Source: Ramazzottius varieornatus
Lineage: Eukaryota; Tardigrada; Eutardigrada; Parachela; Ramazzottiidae
Direction: 5' to 3'
Assembly: GCA_001949185.1 (NCBI GenBank)
Contig: BDGG01000004.1
Span: forward strand, 3,107,267 to 3,171,266
DNA length: 64,000 nt
Shown in pieces: positions 11,497-24,486 of the stretch. How positions within the stretch are numbered: the first letter of the stretch is position 1; the number at the start of each line of letters is the position of its first letter. The notes beneath the pieces are model-generated. The model was not told where the DNA came from, ran no database searches, and worked only from the letters and a program-made list of their open reading frames with translations. A program made the position numbers and the translations under genes.

Positions 11497-13407
11497 ATGC
11501 CCGTCGATTACAGCAAGTGGAAGACTATCGAGGTATGTACCTCACTATCCTCACGGTACCTGCAAGGTTTTATGTTGGAAGAGGGAGCTTCGCGGCAAGG
11601 TTCACGCTGGGGTTCTCTTGTTCGATTAGGTGTCCGATGATGAGGACGATACCCATCCCAATGTGGACACTGGTAGCCTCTTCCGATGGCGTCACCAAGC
11701 TCGAGTCGAGCGTATGGACGAATTCCAGGAACGGAAAAAGAAGGCTCAAGACGAATACGATGCGTGAGTTTATTTTAAATCAATGGAGCAGTGGGGAATG
11801 TTTCTCCACCTGTCTCTTTGTTCATCGTAGCGCACGTAAAGAGGTGGAACGAAAGAAGGCTTCGCTGAAGGACAATAGTGCCGATGCAGCGAAAGCCGCC
11901 CTTGATGATGCTTTGAAAAGCGAAGCTGCTGCGAAAGACAAACTGGATGAAGTGCTAAAGGAGGAGAAGGTTTGTCCTAAAAGAACTGAAATTACTTCGC
12001 CAACTGGAGCGGATGAAACTACGATCGTCGAACTAACATCAGGTTCTATACAGATTTACGATTATAATTTATTCCGCTTAGAAACAAGCATGGAACGTCG
12101 ACACCATCTCCAAAGAACGTTTCAGCAAAACCATCATAAACAAGACCACTAAGCCGTCGAAGAACAATATGACGGAGGAAGAAAAGGAACAGCATTACGT
12201 AAGTTACGTTCCGCTAGTTGAGTCCTTGTGACATGAGTGTGCATGGCATCCTGAAGGGGATTTTGCGGTATTCCGTAGTTGGACTTCATTGAGAAAAACG
12301 AGACAGATATCAAGAAGTTCGCTTTTTTCCGGAACTACGACGACAGCAAAAACTTCCTGTCGGAACGTAGCCACCTGGTGTGCGAGGAGACAGCTAACTA
12401 CCTTGTCCTCATGTGTCTGAACCTCGAGATGGAAGGCGTAAGTCTCCTTCTGTTACATATGGTTCCTTGAGGAACCTAACATAGCTGTGAACATCACTGT
12501 TTTGACTTTCAATACTTGTTTAGAAAACTTCCCTGATGGAGCACGTGGCTCACCAGTCCATCGTGATGCAGTTCATCCTGGAGCTCGCCAAACAACTTGA
12601 TATCGATCCTCGCGCCTGCATTGGCTCCTTCTTCAGCCGGATCAAGCTGGCGGATAAGCAGTACAAGGACGCATTCAACGATGAATACACCGCATTCAAG
12701 CAACGTATTCAGGACCGCGCAAAAGTCAAAATTGAGCAGGCGTTGGCGGAACAGGAAGCGGTAATATAGCTGATTACTCGTGTTTTAATGTCGCATTCGT
12801 CACTTCCGGCTTACCGTAGAACCAGGCTTGAATTCACGATGGGTTGATAATTAAGCTTTGTTCCCTGGCTTCTGGCCCGCTTGTCGGTTTTTTCACTATT
12901 TTGTTCATGAATTCCCTAAAAACTGTCGTGCCTTTTTTGTCACCTCGAAAAACCAGGAAGTGGCTCTTAATTATCCCGACGCCCGGCAGATCGATACTCA
13001 TAGGGTTCTCATAAACTGTGCGGAGATGTTGCATGTGAATGCACATCTTACTGACAACTGTTTACTTTGCAGGAAGAAAGGCAAGCTCGGTTAGGTCCTG
13101 GTGGACTCGACCCTTTGGAAGTTATCGAAGAACTGCCTGAGGTACGATCGTTCGACGGCTCGACCATTATGACTTATGGACATAGAGCTCTGTGATCATA
13201 GTCGTCTTACTGGTCCTTGTTTTCGAGCAGGAACTTCGCAAGTGTTTCGAGAGCAGGGATACACAGCTCCTGAAAGATGTTCTGGCTAAGATGGACAAGC
13301 AAAAAGCTGTGGAGTACATGGATAAGTGTATCAAGTCCGGACTGTGGGTACCGGAAGGCGGAGAAGGGGACGATGCCAACAACAATATCGGAAACGAGAA
13401 CCGCTGA
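11497..13407 (+). CDS. CDC37: Hsp90 co-chaperone Cdc37
   Basis: Eight exons keep frame: 11497-11532, 11630-11763, 11831-11969, 12082-12198, 12279-12437, 12524-12760, 13073-13141 and 13231-13407. They code for 355 residues, close to the usual 350-380. The N-terminus has the family hallmark [12 protein letters not shown] and [14 protein letters not shown]. The serine in VSDDED matches the CK2-phosphorylated Ser13 of human CDC37, needed for kinase-client loading. A Lys/Glu/Ala-rich coiled coil follows. The middle part contains [16 protein letters not shown] and the Hsp90-binding region. The C-terminus keeps [12 protein letters not shown]. In the cytosol it delivers protein kinases to Hsp90. The start is the first ATG of the conserved N-terminus. 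There are no defects. Confidence 0.97.
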
Positions 13408-14115
13408 TTTCGGTCCGACCATTGTCCAGCGATGCTGAGCAGGGTACCACGTATTAATTTACAAGCTATAGCGTTTGTTCCCGCTCGGGGTTCACAATCC
13501 TAAGGCCATGGTTATTTCGGATTCAGTTAATTTCTGTCCTGTCATCAAGAGTTGTGATCCCATCTCTCGTTTACACACCGTTTCAGCTTCATTTCACTAC
13601 ACCATTCATGCAAGGGTCTCAGCTGCAAGCTTTTTTTAAGTTCTTTGTACACTATTTGAATATTGATATCAGAGAAATTATCCCGAGGCCGAAGACTGGC
13701 TAGTTCGTCTGCAGGCGCCCTGATACTTCCGTCTAGCCTGGACATGACTGGGAAACGATAGACCGATAAAACGGAACGTCGGCCAATGACTGGAACATAA
13801 TTCGTTTTCCCAATTGGTGAACGTACTCATCCAAAAACAACGAAAACGTTCGCCACTTGAGATGACGATCATGTTCAGTTCATTTGCCGACATTCCAAAT
13901 GCAGAAGGGACAATCACCTGCAGATGAAGCTTTACGACCCAGTCGTTAAGAGTCGGAAAAGTTTCTTAATTACGCTGCGGAAGTCATATCGTCAAGAAAT
14001 TCACGTTCCGTAGTGCTTAAAACACAAACCATGATGGAAACAAGGTCCGAGTGAATGCTCTGATAAACTTGACACACGCACAGAACCTCTTACGAGATGA
14101 CAGCATATTAGAAAT
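13408..14115. other. Gap between convergent CDC37 and RPS23 genes
   Basis: It should contain both 3' UTRs. A minus-strand frame of about 79 codons near 13700-13920 follows a fair acceptor (CTGCAG) but has no homologue I recognise and no partner exon. I do not call a gene. Confidence 0.35.
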
Positions 14116-14693
14116 CTAAGCTCGAGGCCTTTCCTTCTTTCCTTTGAACAGAGCCAGCAGGGAAACGTTAGCGACTTTGACGACTTTGAAACGGACACCT
14201 GGAATATCACCCACGGCGTGACCCTTTCGGCCGAATCCAGCAACCAAAACTTCGTCGTTTTCCTGCAGGCAACGACATATACTTAACTGCTCCTTATCAA
14301 ACCACCCATACACCGGCCGGTCGGGATGATGTCTTACCTCAATAAAGTTCAAGCAACCATCGTTAGGAACGAAAGCTGTGACTTTCTTGCCGTTCTTGAT
14401 TAATTGAACACGCACACATTTTCGAATGGCAGAGTTCGGCTGTTTGGCTTCTACACCACTGCAAAATACGGAAATCCTTATAGCTATAGGATGCAGGCTA
14501 TATAACAGACTAGCTGGAACAGCTCTTACACTTTTTCCAGGACGATTCCTTTAGCGTGAGATGCTCCAGCGAAGGGATTGGCCTTCCACCGTGTTCCCAG
14601 ATGTGCCTTCTTGTAGTCTTTGTCGGCCCACACTTGGAGTCTCCTGTTTGTCCTGTGCTTGCGTGCAGTCCGAATTCCGTGAGGCTTTCCCAT
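14116..14693 (-). CDS. RPS23: 40S ribosomal protein S23 (uS12)
   Basis: Three exons, 14693-14530, 14458-14338 and 14262-14116, code for exactly 143 residues, the length of animal RPS23. The protein starts [14 protein letters not shown] and contains [43 protein letters not shown] and the ending KKERPRA. The proline in QPNSA is the decoding-centre residue hydroxylated by OGFOD1-type enzymes in other eukaryotes. It sits at the tRNA decoding site of the small subunit. The ATG at 14693 is fixed by the conserved N-terminus. Substitutions against vertebrates are few. Confidence 0.98.
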
Positions 14694-15365
14694 TGTGACG
14701 GATGATCCAAAGTCCACAAAGAAAAGGAAGATCTGGAAGAAAACGCGTACGATCGCAACTTGGACTGAAAATGGCTGGATGGGTTCTTGGTCCATGCGGC
14801 TGCGGCATCAGCAGGCAGTGCGGCATATCGCTCAAACTGCACAAGAAAGCGTCCTGTGGTAAAGCTGCATCAGTTTTACACTTCTAACAGAGTGTCACCC
14901 TTGATTGACCGATCGTGAGTATGCAGGTGCGAATATGCGCACATGAAAATGTTTTGCGTCAGCGGAATCTGTACGTACGTCGCGGTGGACGTATGACAGT
15001 AAGAGTACGATGCCACATCGATGGAAGTCACATTTCACAAAATTTCTTGAATCCGCATCGATCTTTCCTCGACACCTTCAGCTCGAAGTCTCGAACGAGA
15101 CGGATCGCGAGAACATCAGGAGACCCTTGCGTCTGGAACAGTCCTGGAGCCAGCCGTATCCATCGAAAAAGTTCGGCGTCGGCGCAGGACGGAGATTGGC
15201 GACGTGTCATTGGAGTTTATTCCAGATTGATCATCGCGTTATGTCTGGTTGATCGTCAAGTTCACTCCATCCCTCAACCCATCACTCTAACTTGGAACAG
15301 GACGCGTTGTGTTGCGGATACAGAATCCTCCTAACGAAAAAGGGGTCGTTTAGAGCGAAGGCACG
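14694..15365. promoter_or_regulatory. Shared upstream region of RPS23 and COPB1
   Basis: The two start codons point away from each other with 672 bases between them, so this stretch must hold both promoters and leaders. A plus-strand frame of about 139 codons lies here, but it shows no family and I treat it as chance. I cannot place individual promoter elements. Confidence 0.45.
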
Positions 15366-18300
15366 ATGGCAAGCTCCGAAGCGCCGTGTTTTACTCTCAT
15401 CACCTATCCTGCTGACACAGATGCCCCCACGGAGCAGCAGCTAAAGTCAGATCTCGGCAAGTTACTTTACCTTTGTTCGTGATCTATGGAATTACTGATG
15501 TTTATGTGGTATGGTGTTCCAGAGAAGGGCGACAACAAGCAGAAGACCGAAGCTTTGGAGAAGATCATCAGGTTAATGCTAAGTGGGGAGAAGTTTCCGA
15601 ATATACTGATGACAATCATCCGGTTCGTACTTCCTTCACAAGACCACACCATCAAGAAACTCTTACTTCTCTTCTGGGAGATTGTTCCAAAGACACATCC
15701 AGATGGGAAACTGTTACATGAGATGATCCTTGTATGCGACGCATATCGAAAGGTACGAAAGTCATTCGGTGCTTTAGGTCTTTAACGTTGTACTGTATAA
15801 GTATGAGCTCTTTAACCGGAAGCTGATCTTTCGTATATTTTGTATGAGACGGAGTAACATGTCTTCGGTCTTTACAGGATCTACAACACCCGAATGAGTT
15901 CATAAGAGGCTCAACGCTGAGATTTCTGTGTAAGCTGAAGGAGGCAGAGCTTTTGGAACCTCTCATGCCGGCCATCAGGGCGTGCTTGGATCACAGACAT
16001 GCCTATGTCCGAAGGAATGCTATCCACGCAATTTTCACGATCTACAAGTGAGTTAGTGAGCCGCCGAGCCCGTATCATTGCCTCCCGATCGGTTTTTCCA
16101 GTTTGGTAGTCTTGTGTATAATAAACGCGAGACCGTTAAATGTTGACTCGAGTTGCGTTTTGACTATAGGAATTTCGACTTTCTCATTCCGGACGCGCCA
16201 GAGTTGATTGGAAATCACCTGGATGGAGAGCAAGATATGTCGTGCAAGAGGAACGCTTTTGTGATGCTGATACAAGCTGATCAAGACCGAGCCCTGAATT
16301 ACCTTAGCAGCTGCATAGATCAAGTTCCCGCGTTTGGAGATATTCTTCAGCTTGTAATAGTAGAACTCATCTACAAGGTATGAGAGCTCCTCAGATAATA
16401 ATCGGAACGGTACTCAATAACGGTTTCCGTATTTTATAGGTCTGCTTGTCGAACGCGATGGAGAGAGCTCGCTTTATCCGGTGTATATATAATTTGTTGA
16501 ACTCGAATAGCTCCGCCGTCAGACTGGAAGCTGCCAGTACGCTCCTCACACTATCTAATGCGCCGTCTGCCGTCAAAGTAAGTGTTCCAGGTTGCTCATT
16601 CTTCTCCATGATTCGTTTTCTTTCAAAACATGGTTCAGAGTTGGTTTATGATTTAGGCTGCGGCTGTTTGCTACATCGACATCATCGTCAAGGAGAGTGA
16701 TAACAACGTGAAGCTGATCGTTCTGGACCGGCTGATAAACTTGAAGGAGAATGCCATGAACAACGAGAAAGTCCTTCAGGTTTGTGAGAAAGAACTTCCG
16801 TATTGGCAGGTGCATCCAGTGCATGCTGCCCTGAATCACGAGGTATTTCAAACAGGAACTGGTGATGGACATGATGCGCGTACTAGCTTCACCGGATTTG
16901 GAAGTCCGTCGGAAAACACTGGAGCTAGTTCTGGACCTGGTGTCCTCCCGGAACGTGGACGAGGTATATTGTGAATGTGGAACCAGTTCTTACCGAATTG
17001 CTACTAATAGTCTATATCTTGCTGTTCCGCAGATGATTTTGATTTTGAAGAAGGAAGTGCAGAAAACGAACAACGTAGTCGAACAGGAAGACAACGAAAA
17101 GTACCGTCAGCTCCTGGTCAGGACCCTTCATTCGTGCTGCATGAAGTTCCCTGACGTCTGCGGAAACGTTATTCCCATGGTAAGATCGTGTAATTCGTGT
17201 TGGAAAGTTAATGAGCGGATACCAGGAAGGGAATATTAGCGTATGCTTAGCCTGTGTTCTGTACTCCAGCTCACGGAATTCCTTGGCGATATTCAGTCGG
17301 ACGTTGCCGCCATCGACGTCCTGTTTTTCCTTCGCGAAGTCGTTCAGCGATATCCCAAGCTGCAGGGTGTCGCTATTGCCAATCTTTTGGAAGTACTTCC
17401 GGCAATCAAGTCGTCATCGTGAGTGTTGGCCTTGCTCGAGAATTGACATAGCTCTGACTAACGCGATGACTTTCAGGACTATGCGTGGAGCCTTCTGGAT
17501 TCTTGGTGAGTACTGCAACAACAAAGACGATATCCAGAACACCATGAATGGAATAAGGCAGAGTCTTGGCCAGGTAGGTGTTCAGCTGATGTATTCTTGA
17601 TTGATTCGTGTTCCAGCTTTGCGGTTTCTGTAGTTGCCGATAGTTGAAGACGAACTAAGCAAGCAAAACGCCGAGGAGAACCCAGTCGATGACCAAATGA
17701 CTCAGAAAATCCAGAAACTGGTCACAGCCGATGGAACTTACGCAACCCAGAGTGCTTTGACAACCCAGACCAAGGGCAAAAAGGACGAAGAACTGAAACG
17801 GTACAGCATGTCCAGTTTCACTTTTAATAGTACTTGATGCGTCACTCATGGTTTTTTCTCCGCAGGCCGCCCCTGCGAAAACTTCTGATGAACGGAGACT
17901 TCTTCCTTGGGGCCGCCGTATCTTCCGTGTTAGCGAAGCTGGCGCTTCGGTTCTCAGCCTGTGTGCCTGACGCAACTAAGGTCAACGTAAGTGCTGCCGT
18001 ATGTGCTTTGTTCCCTATTTGAACGTACGGTACTGAGCTTGATGTTTCTCAACGTAGTCGTTTGTCGCGGAAGCTATGTTTGTGATGGCTTCCATCATCC
18101 ATCTTGGAAAGTCCGGTTTACCAAAGCGCGTAAGTTTCGCAGTGACGAATCTGAACCCGATTTGATCAGTGGAACTACGAGATGCACAATTCTCTTTTTA
18201 GCCAATGACGGATGATGACCTGGACCGCATTTCGCTTTGTCTCAAAGTACTCACGGACAGCTCGCCCGTATTACACAGAATTTTCGAAGAAAACTGTCGG

Positions 18301-19886
18301 CACTCACTTTCAGTCCTGCTGTCAGGGAAAATGAAGGAAGAGAAGGAATACGAGGTAGCAAAGTGAACTTTCTTGTTGTAGCTTGAAGTAGAAGTTGCGC
18401 TAGCCATTTGGTTTTGCAGCGAAAGACTCGGAAGTTGGTACAGAGCGTCCAAGCCGACGATCCGCTGTCCTTTTCACATTTGTCGGACCGCAGCGACCTG
18501 TCCACTTCTGAGGTATGTCGGACTCAGATTTCCTCTTGGGGTAAGATGTGAGCTTTATGTTTATGCCTTGACCATAGGACGTCTTCGAAGTCAGTTTATC
18601 TCAGGCCGTCGGCCATGGAGGGAAGAAAGACACGTACGACTTAGCGTCGTCCAAACTCAACAAGGTTATTTATTGCGGACCTCTGGCTTCTATACCTGCC
18701 GTGTGTTTGGATGCCAGAACAGTAGGCGAAGGTAAAACCTATTGCGTTTTTCAGGTTGCGCAGTTGACTGGGTTCTCCGATCCCATCTACGCGGAAGCCT
18801 ACGTTCACGTGAACCAGTTCGATATCCTACTCGATCTGCTAGTAGTGAACCAAACTGACGATACACTCCAGAACGTAACACTAGAGCTGGCGACTTTAGG
18901 TAAAGTTGCAATATCATTCTACAGTACAGCCATTCGATGACAATAAAGTTAAGGCGAAAGTTAAGTTGTAAAAGGTGATCTTATTCGCATATTTTGAGTA
19001 GGGGATCTGAAGCTTGTTGAGAAACCAAGTCCAGTAACGATGGCTCCCCACGACTTCGCTAGCATCAAAGCCAGCGTGAAGGTGACGTCGACGGAAAACG
19101 GGGTTATTTTTGGTAGCATTGGTAAGTTTGTCTAAAGCATTTGAATTCCTCTGACGGCCACATTCGAAGTTTTCTTCAGTGTTATTTATATTACAGTCTA
19201 TGACCTGAAAAGTGGAGTGAGTGACAGAAACGTGGTCTACTTGAGTAATATACAAGTGGACATCATGGACTACATAATCCCCGCCAGCTGCACTGACATT
19301 GAGTTCCGACAAATGTGGGCCGAATTCGAGTGGGAAAACAAAGTATGGAATTACCACGAATGACTAGCGAAAGTTTTTAGACGTTTCATTCGATCTTTCC
19401 TTTTCAGGTGGCAGTGAACTCGAACATGTCTGATCTTCGCGCGTTCTTGAACTACTTGATTAAATCCACGAACATGAAATGCCTAACTGCGGACAAGGTT
19501 CGCCAGTTTCTTCCAGAAGACAAATTAGACTAGTATAATAACTATAATTATACTGTCTTTGTAGGCGTTGACGGGAGACTGTGGGTTCCTGGCAGCGAAC
19601 CTGTATGCGAAGTCCATTTTCGGTGAAGACGCTCTGGCGAACGTCAGCTTGGAGAGGTCCTTGGATGCAAGCGGCGTTGGTTCTGCCATAACGGGCAACG
19701 TTCGGATTCGTGCCAAGAGCCAGGTGAGTCCTTTAGCTTTTACATTATCTCCGGTGAAGTTTGGACCTAACCGAGCTGTATAAATTAAAGGGGATGGCTT
19801 TGAGCATGGGAGAAAAGATTACCTCTGCGCAGAAAGGCAGTGGTGCAAAAGAGAGTAAGCCCCGTCCGGAAGAAAAGGAGCCTTAA
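15366..19886 (+). CDS. COPB1: Coatomer subunit beta (beta-COP)
   Basis: About twenty small exons encode a protein of some 950 residues. The N-terminal adaptin-like solenoid is clear: [47 protein letters not shown] and [12 protein letters not shown]. The C-terminal appendage part includes [20 protein letters not shown] and ends near [10 protein letters not shown], matching the known COPB1 end, followed by a short polar tail. Beta-COP is a core subunit of the COPI coat on Golgi-to-ER vesicles and binds ARF1. The start at 15366 gives [12 protein letters not shown]. The first intron (15457-15522) begins with GC rather than GT (GCAAGT). The phase still fits (exon 1 is 91 bases), so this is a GC-AG intron. 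The remaining introns look normal. Confidence 0.95.
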
Positions 19887-20904
19887 TCTATTTCACAAAA
19901 TATTCCACTTTATCCCTTCGTTCCACAGCATGTTTTTTAGCCTGACACTAGCGTTATTCACATATTCTCATGCAACGAGGAATAGTTTCCATTCGCGGCT
20001 TGGAGAAGCAACCTTTTTTTTAATTGGGTCCTGGTATGTCACTGTGGTCACTTTTAGCTAGCTTGTCTTCATCGATGCGCGTCGCCGATGACTCTGACGA
20101 GCTACACCTCAACTATGGGTTGTGACCCGTACCCTTGAACGATCGATGGGTGAAAGATGTAGATTTGTTTTGAGAAGATGGGCATGCCGTTGAACAACAA
20201 ACAACCGACGCAAAATACTGTACATTGATCTACACAGGCAATCGGCAATGTTTGTGCCTCGAGAGGGTGCACAGTGTTTGAAAATATTGTGATTAATCCC
20301 CACGCAAGTGTCTCGTTGACAGGAGGATGTCGCTGTCGCTTAGAGCGCACATCAAATGATGTGGTCAGTTTACAATATGCAACCATGCAGCAAATGATCC
20401 AGGCTGAAAGAAATGTCCACTTGTCACTGTCAGGACAGTGTATCGGAATTCTAAGTTATTCAGTGGACTGGCAATAACGACGTTAGGGGTCATGGTGGCC
20501 ATGATCGGGCATTGCATCAGAAAAGCAGACTTCAATATCAGTCGTTCGCATCCCACTTCCGCCTTTGGGAGGAAGCCAACAAACGTTGCCCGGTAGCAGG
20601 ACAAGTGTAGTGTGCGTCGCCGACTGTGGTGAGAACCAGGAGCATGTTCTATTTAATGGGGACTTCATTTTCACGTTTTATGTCGGACTCCGTGTGGAAC
20701 AGTTAAGCCCAAAACAAAAGTCAAATCAGTTTTCATGCAGGAAATTTCGATAGAATAATGTTGAATCTTAGGTCAATGATATAATCGTACGGCTTATGAT
20801 TGGGCGACTGAGCAGTTTTGGCAGTTCTCGCTAGAAATTTGTGTATTTACCATCGAAGGAAACACGGGGCTTTTTTGGACAGAAAAATGAAAAATAAACG
20901 AGCT
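19887..20904. other. Gap between convergent COPB1 and R-Ras genes
   Basis: No gene is supported. The first part is T-rich 3' UTR-like sequence. Short open frames on both strands have no recognisable content. Confidence 0.35.
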
Positions 20905-23900
20905 CTATAATATAGCGCACTTGGATTTCTTCTTGCGGACTTTCTCGTCGTGAAGAGCTGGGCGTTCTGCAGCGTGAAACCTCCTGTGGACGGCGTGGGT
21001 GGAAAAAGTTAGAGACTTTCAAAGAACTTTCCAACAACTAACAAATAAGATGGATGAGACAAACTTACCGCACGGTCCTTACGAGTTCGTGAAAGGCTAA
21101 ATCAACGTTCAGTTTGAGTTTGGCACTGCATTCGAGGTAGGGTATTTTAAGCTGTCTGGCTAGTTCGGAAGCTTCGTCGTGCGCGACGACTCGCTGCTGT
21201 TCAAGATCCACTTTGTTTCCAACCAGCAGCATGGGGAACTCATCTCTGTCCTTCACTCTCAAAATCTGCTTGTGAAATTTGTATATTTCATCGAAACTAC
21301 AACAGAATACATCATTTCAAGTCAGATTTGTACGTATAAGGAGAACCTTTCTGAAAACGACGGTACCTTGTGCGGTCCACTACTGAAAATGCCAGGAGGA
21401 ACCCTTCTCCGTTCCGCATATACTGTTCGCGCATGGCCGAGAACTCTTCTTGGCCGGCTGTGTCCAGGACTAGATTATCAAAAATTGTAAATGGAAACAC
21501 AAAATGACCACTGAAAAAACGGACAAAATTGGAAAATCGGGGTTCTTACTTTCCAGTTTGGCGACGACATCGTCTATAACGCACTGTCTAAAAAGAAACA
21601 TGGATGAACGAACGGTTAATAGGATCTCCGGGGTGATCTCATTCCATAAAACCAACAAACCATGAGAAATGCCGACCATTAAAGGCCCAACTTACTTCGA
21701 ATAAAAGTCCTCAATTGTCGGGTCGTAAGAATCCACGAAGTAGCTCTGCAAATAAACGACTGTTAGTTTATTCAAACCAGCTGGGAAGCCTGGGATGATG
21801 GATGTTTCAGGTCTGCGTATTCCTTATAAAGTGTCGGAAGGAACCATGCCAGAGTAGAGTGAGACTGTTACTGTGATCGCGGAGAGCTACACGGAAGTAA
21901 CCATCGTATCTTCCGGTTACTGTCCTGCCGGGATTTCATAGCGCTAACGTGCTCATATTGCATAATCCGTCATGCAATAATATCGATTCTGTCCTTCAGA
22001 CTGTTACAGTTTAGCGCGCTCCTATTCTCTCGATCCGCGATCCACAGCGCAAGAAGGAACCACAGGACACCTTTGACTATCTGCTTCGGGCCATTACCAG
22101 CTTGACAGCTACTTCCTCTTCCCTGCTATATTACACAACAGGAGGACTCGACATGCTCTCCAGACACTGGTCGATCCCCCCTAAATTAAATAGGTTGGGA
22201 CCCTACCGACCATGCTTTTACGGCGGAATGCGCAACCGAACAAAATACCGAACAGAATACTCGTACATATTCTGGGCATAGCGATAGGACAAGCAGGGAC
22301 AGAGAGGATCTGCTCTTGGGGAAGGACCGCGTGAACTGCGATGCCGACTGCGGGCGACAGGTCTCTCACTCGCGTGAGGAGTATACTGGGACGTCTGTGA
22401 TATGCGATCAAGCACTAAATCTTTCGTACTTCCGGGCACTCGCGATGGAGTAAATTCTTGCTTGCTGCAACATTGATGGAGACCACGTGTGAACCACTTG
22501 ACCTACTATCCCCGCATAAATAACGAAAGTTTGTTGATACAGGAAAACATAGTAGGTCATACGCAATTCGTCAAACTTGCTTCAGCTCATCGAGCAGTTC
22601 TTCGTCGCCTGACTTTTCACCAGTCTTCACTAAATCTTCATCTGAAAGTTTCCAAACACTCATTTCAAGGGCGGGGTTCCAAAATACACGTTCTGGCGGT
22701 AGCGTTCGCTTATAAACCGAATCTGAAATTCAGAAGATCCTGTCGAAGATGCTTTCTTCGCTTCCGGCTGACAAATCAGAATTCTGCGAATGTATCAGAG
22801 CGTGCGTAAAACAGTTCTCCACATAAAGATAATTTTTCAATCTCGACGCACGTCGATCAGTCTGCATGACAATCCACCGTTGACCGGGAGCCTCAGATCT
22901 GAGGCATCGGCTGTTCAGCCGACATCTTGATTTATAATCAGGTGCGACTCGCGGTTTAGACTCGTTTATAATTATTGCTTTTCTGTAAGTTTACGTGTCA
23001 TCGCTGCGGATATCTCATTATGCAGGTGCCATGGTCAATTACTTTTGAAGTCATGTTTCCAGTTCACCATACCTCACTTCTCTCACACGCTCGCGCGGAG
23101 ACCTTCTACGGGTCGCTTGATTTCGGACAAAAAGCATCATAAAATATTGTAATAAAATAGTACAGCTAAATGCCAAGGTGTGAAACTCCCAATGCATCCT
23201 TTCCCTTCCGGAATGCTTTGATTGACGTTGTCCCAGCCGAAATCAAAGACTGTTCGGGGAACCCATGGATTGTTTTTTTCTCCAGTCCATCGTGAACTTC
23301 CTGGTCCCTGTCAAAAATTTCGTTTGCATACCTCCGATTCCTAACAGTGTCCTTCTTTTACGATGCCCCGTCATACTGGGCAACAGGTTCAGTAATAAAT
23401 CATGTTCTCAACTGGCCCAAAACAGTTGCTTGTCACGGAAACGCTTTGTCTGATCAAAATGATATAGCTCAGTCTAATAGTGTAGGATTATGAGCTAATC
23501 CAAAACGACCAAAGAGTTTCTGTGCGGCATGTAGCCTGACTGACCTCGTTAAGAAATAACCCCATATGGAAATTATTGACATAAGCACAACAGCTCTAGT
23601 CGCTCGACTAAGTGCTCCACCCGCCTAACACCTCGTTTATAGCATACCCCCGAAACTACACAACGTTTCTCCGTAGGCTCAAAAGTCATTTGTGAGCTAC
23701 ACCATGTTTGTTCCGTTTCATCTCCCCGCTCGACGGAAAACCTGTCACTGTATCTGCTCTTTTTCTATAGCTAGGTGAACAGGGAGCACAGTAACTATGT
23801 TCTGCAGGGCCCGCATTTGCAAAACTCGTAAAAACTTTTCCCTTGGTCCTTCGTTTACTAGTTTGGGTGCGCACGTCTCTCGTCGTAACAGAAACTCTTG

Positions 23901-24486
23901 GGAAAAGATTACGTGAAAAAAGAAATAGGTAAAATACACGAAGGGCTCTTGCCTAATTCGAGCCGCTATACAGAGAAGGAATCAGCGAGTCCCACCGGGG
24001 TACCTTTTGCGCTTTAGATGACGTCAACATTTTCATGGAATGGCCTCATGTCAATACGCCATAAAACCGAAAAGCTCTCTGAAAGTAAGCTACGCACCGA
24101 CCTACACTTTACCCGCTCGAGCTCAGCTTACCTGAATGAACTGTATCGTCAGAGCACTCCTGAAATGGCAAACACAAAAGATCAGGTACGCCACAAACAG
24201 ATAATGTATCACGGGCACGCTATGGAGCTCGATAGCGAACTCTGGCGCCGCGGTGACGGGAAACACATGGTCAGAAAATAGATAACGGTGCGCGTACTTT
24301 CCCACTCCGCCACTCCCCACAACGACCAGTTTGTAAGTCTGTAAACAATATGAATTAGCATGAAAATAGCACATGAGTCTTCTCACCTTCCGGCGTTTGA
24401 AATAAAGAGCAACAAAAAGAGGGCCTGCAGCATATTCATCGACCTACCTGTCCTTGACTTTGCATGTGGTAACGGCTGTCGCCCAT
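20905..24486 (-). CDS. Ras-family small GTPase, R-Ras2/TC21 type
   Basis: Eight exons read cleanly: 24486-24448, 24338-24298, 24159-24132, 21745-21696, 21587-21550, 21469-21367, 21296-21069 and 20983-20905. They code for 201 residues. The N-terminal extension [13 protein letters not shown] precedes the P-loop GSGGVGKS. Switch I is [10 protein letters not shown], switch II starts [17 protein letters not shown], and the base-binding motifs are NKVD and SAK. KQCVIDD and [12 protein letters not shown] point to the R-Ras/TC21 branch rather than H-Ras. The C-terminus is polybasic (KKKSK) with CAAX box CAIL. The final Leu predicts geranylgeranylation, so the protein should sit on the plasma membrane. 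Ser in place of the usual Gly or Ala after the first P-loop Gly resembles Rap. Exons 3 and 4 are separated by a 2.4 kb intron, far larger than others nearby. Confidence 0.93.
21746..24131 (-). other. Large intron of the R-Ras gene
   Basis: This is the only multi-kilobase intron of the left half. I looked for nested genes on both strands and found none supported. It is the most likely place for intronic enhancers of this gene, but no specific site is readable. Confidence 0.5.

Noticed and set aside
14915-15334. 139-codon plus-strand frame between RPS23 and COPB1
   Set aside because: Arg/Ser-rich without a domain; the region must hold two promoters and leaders.
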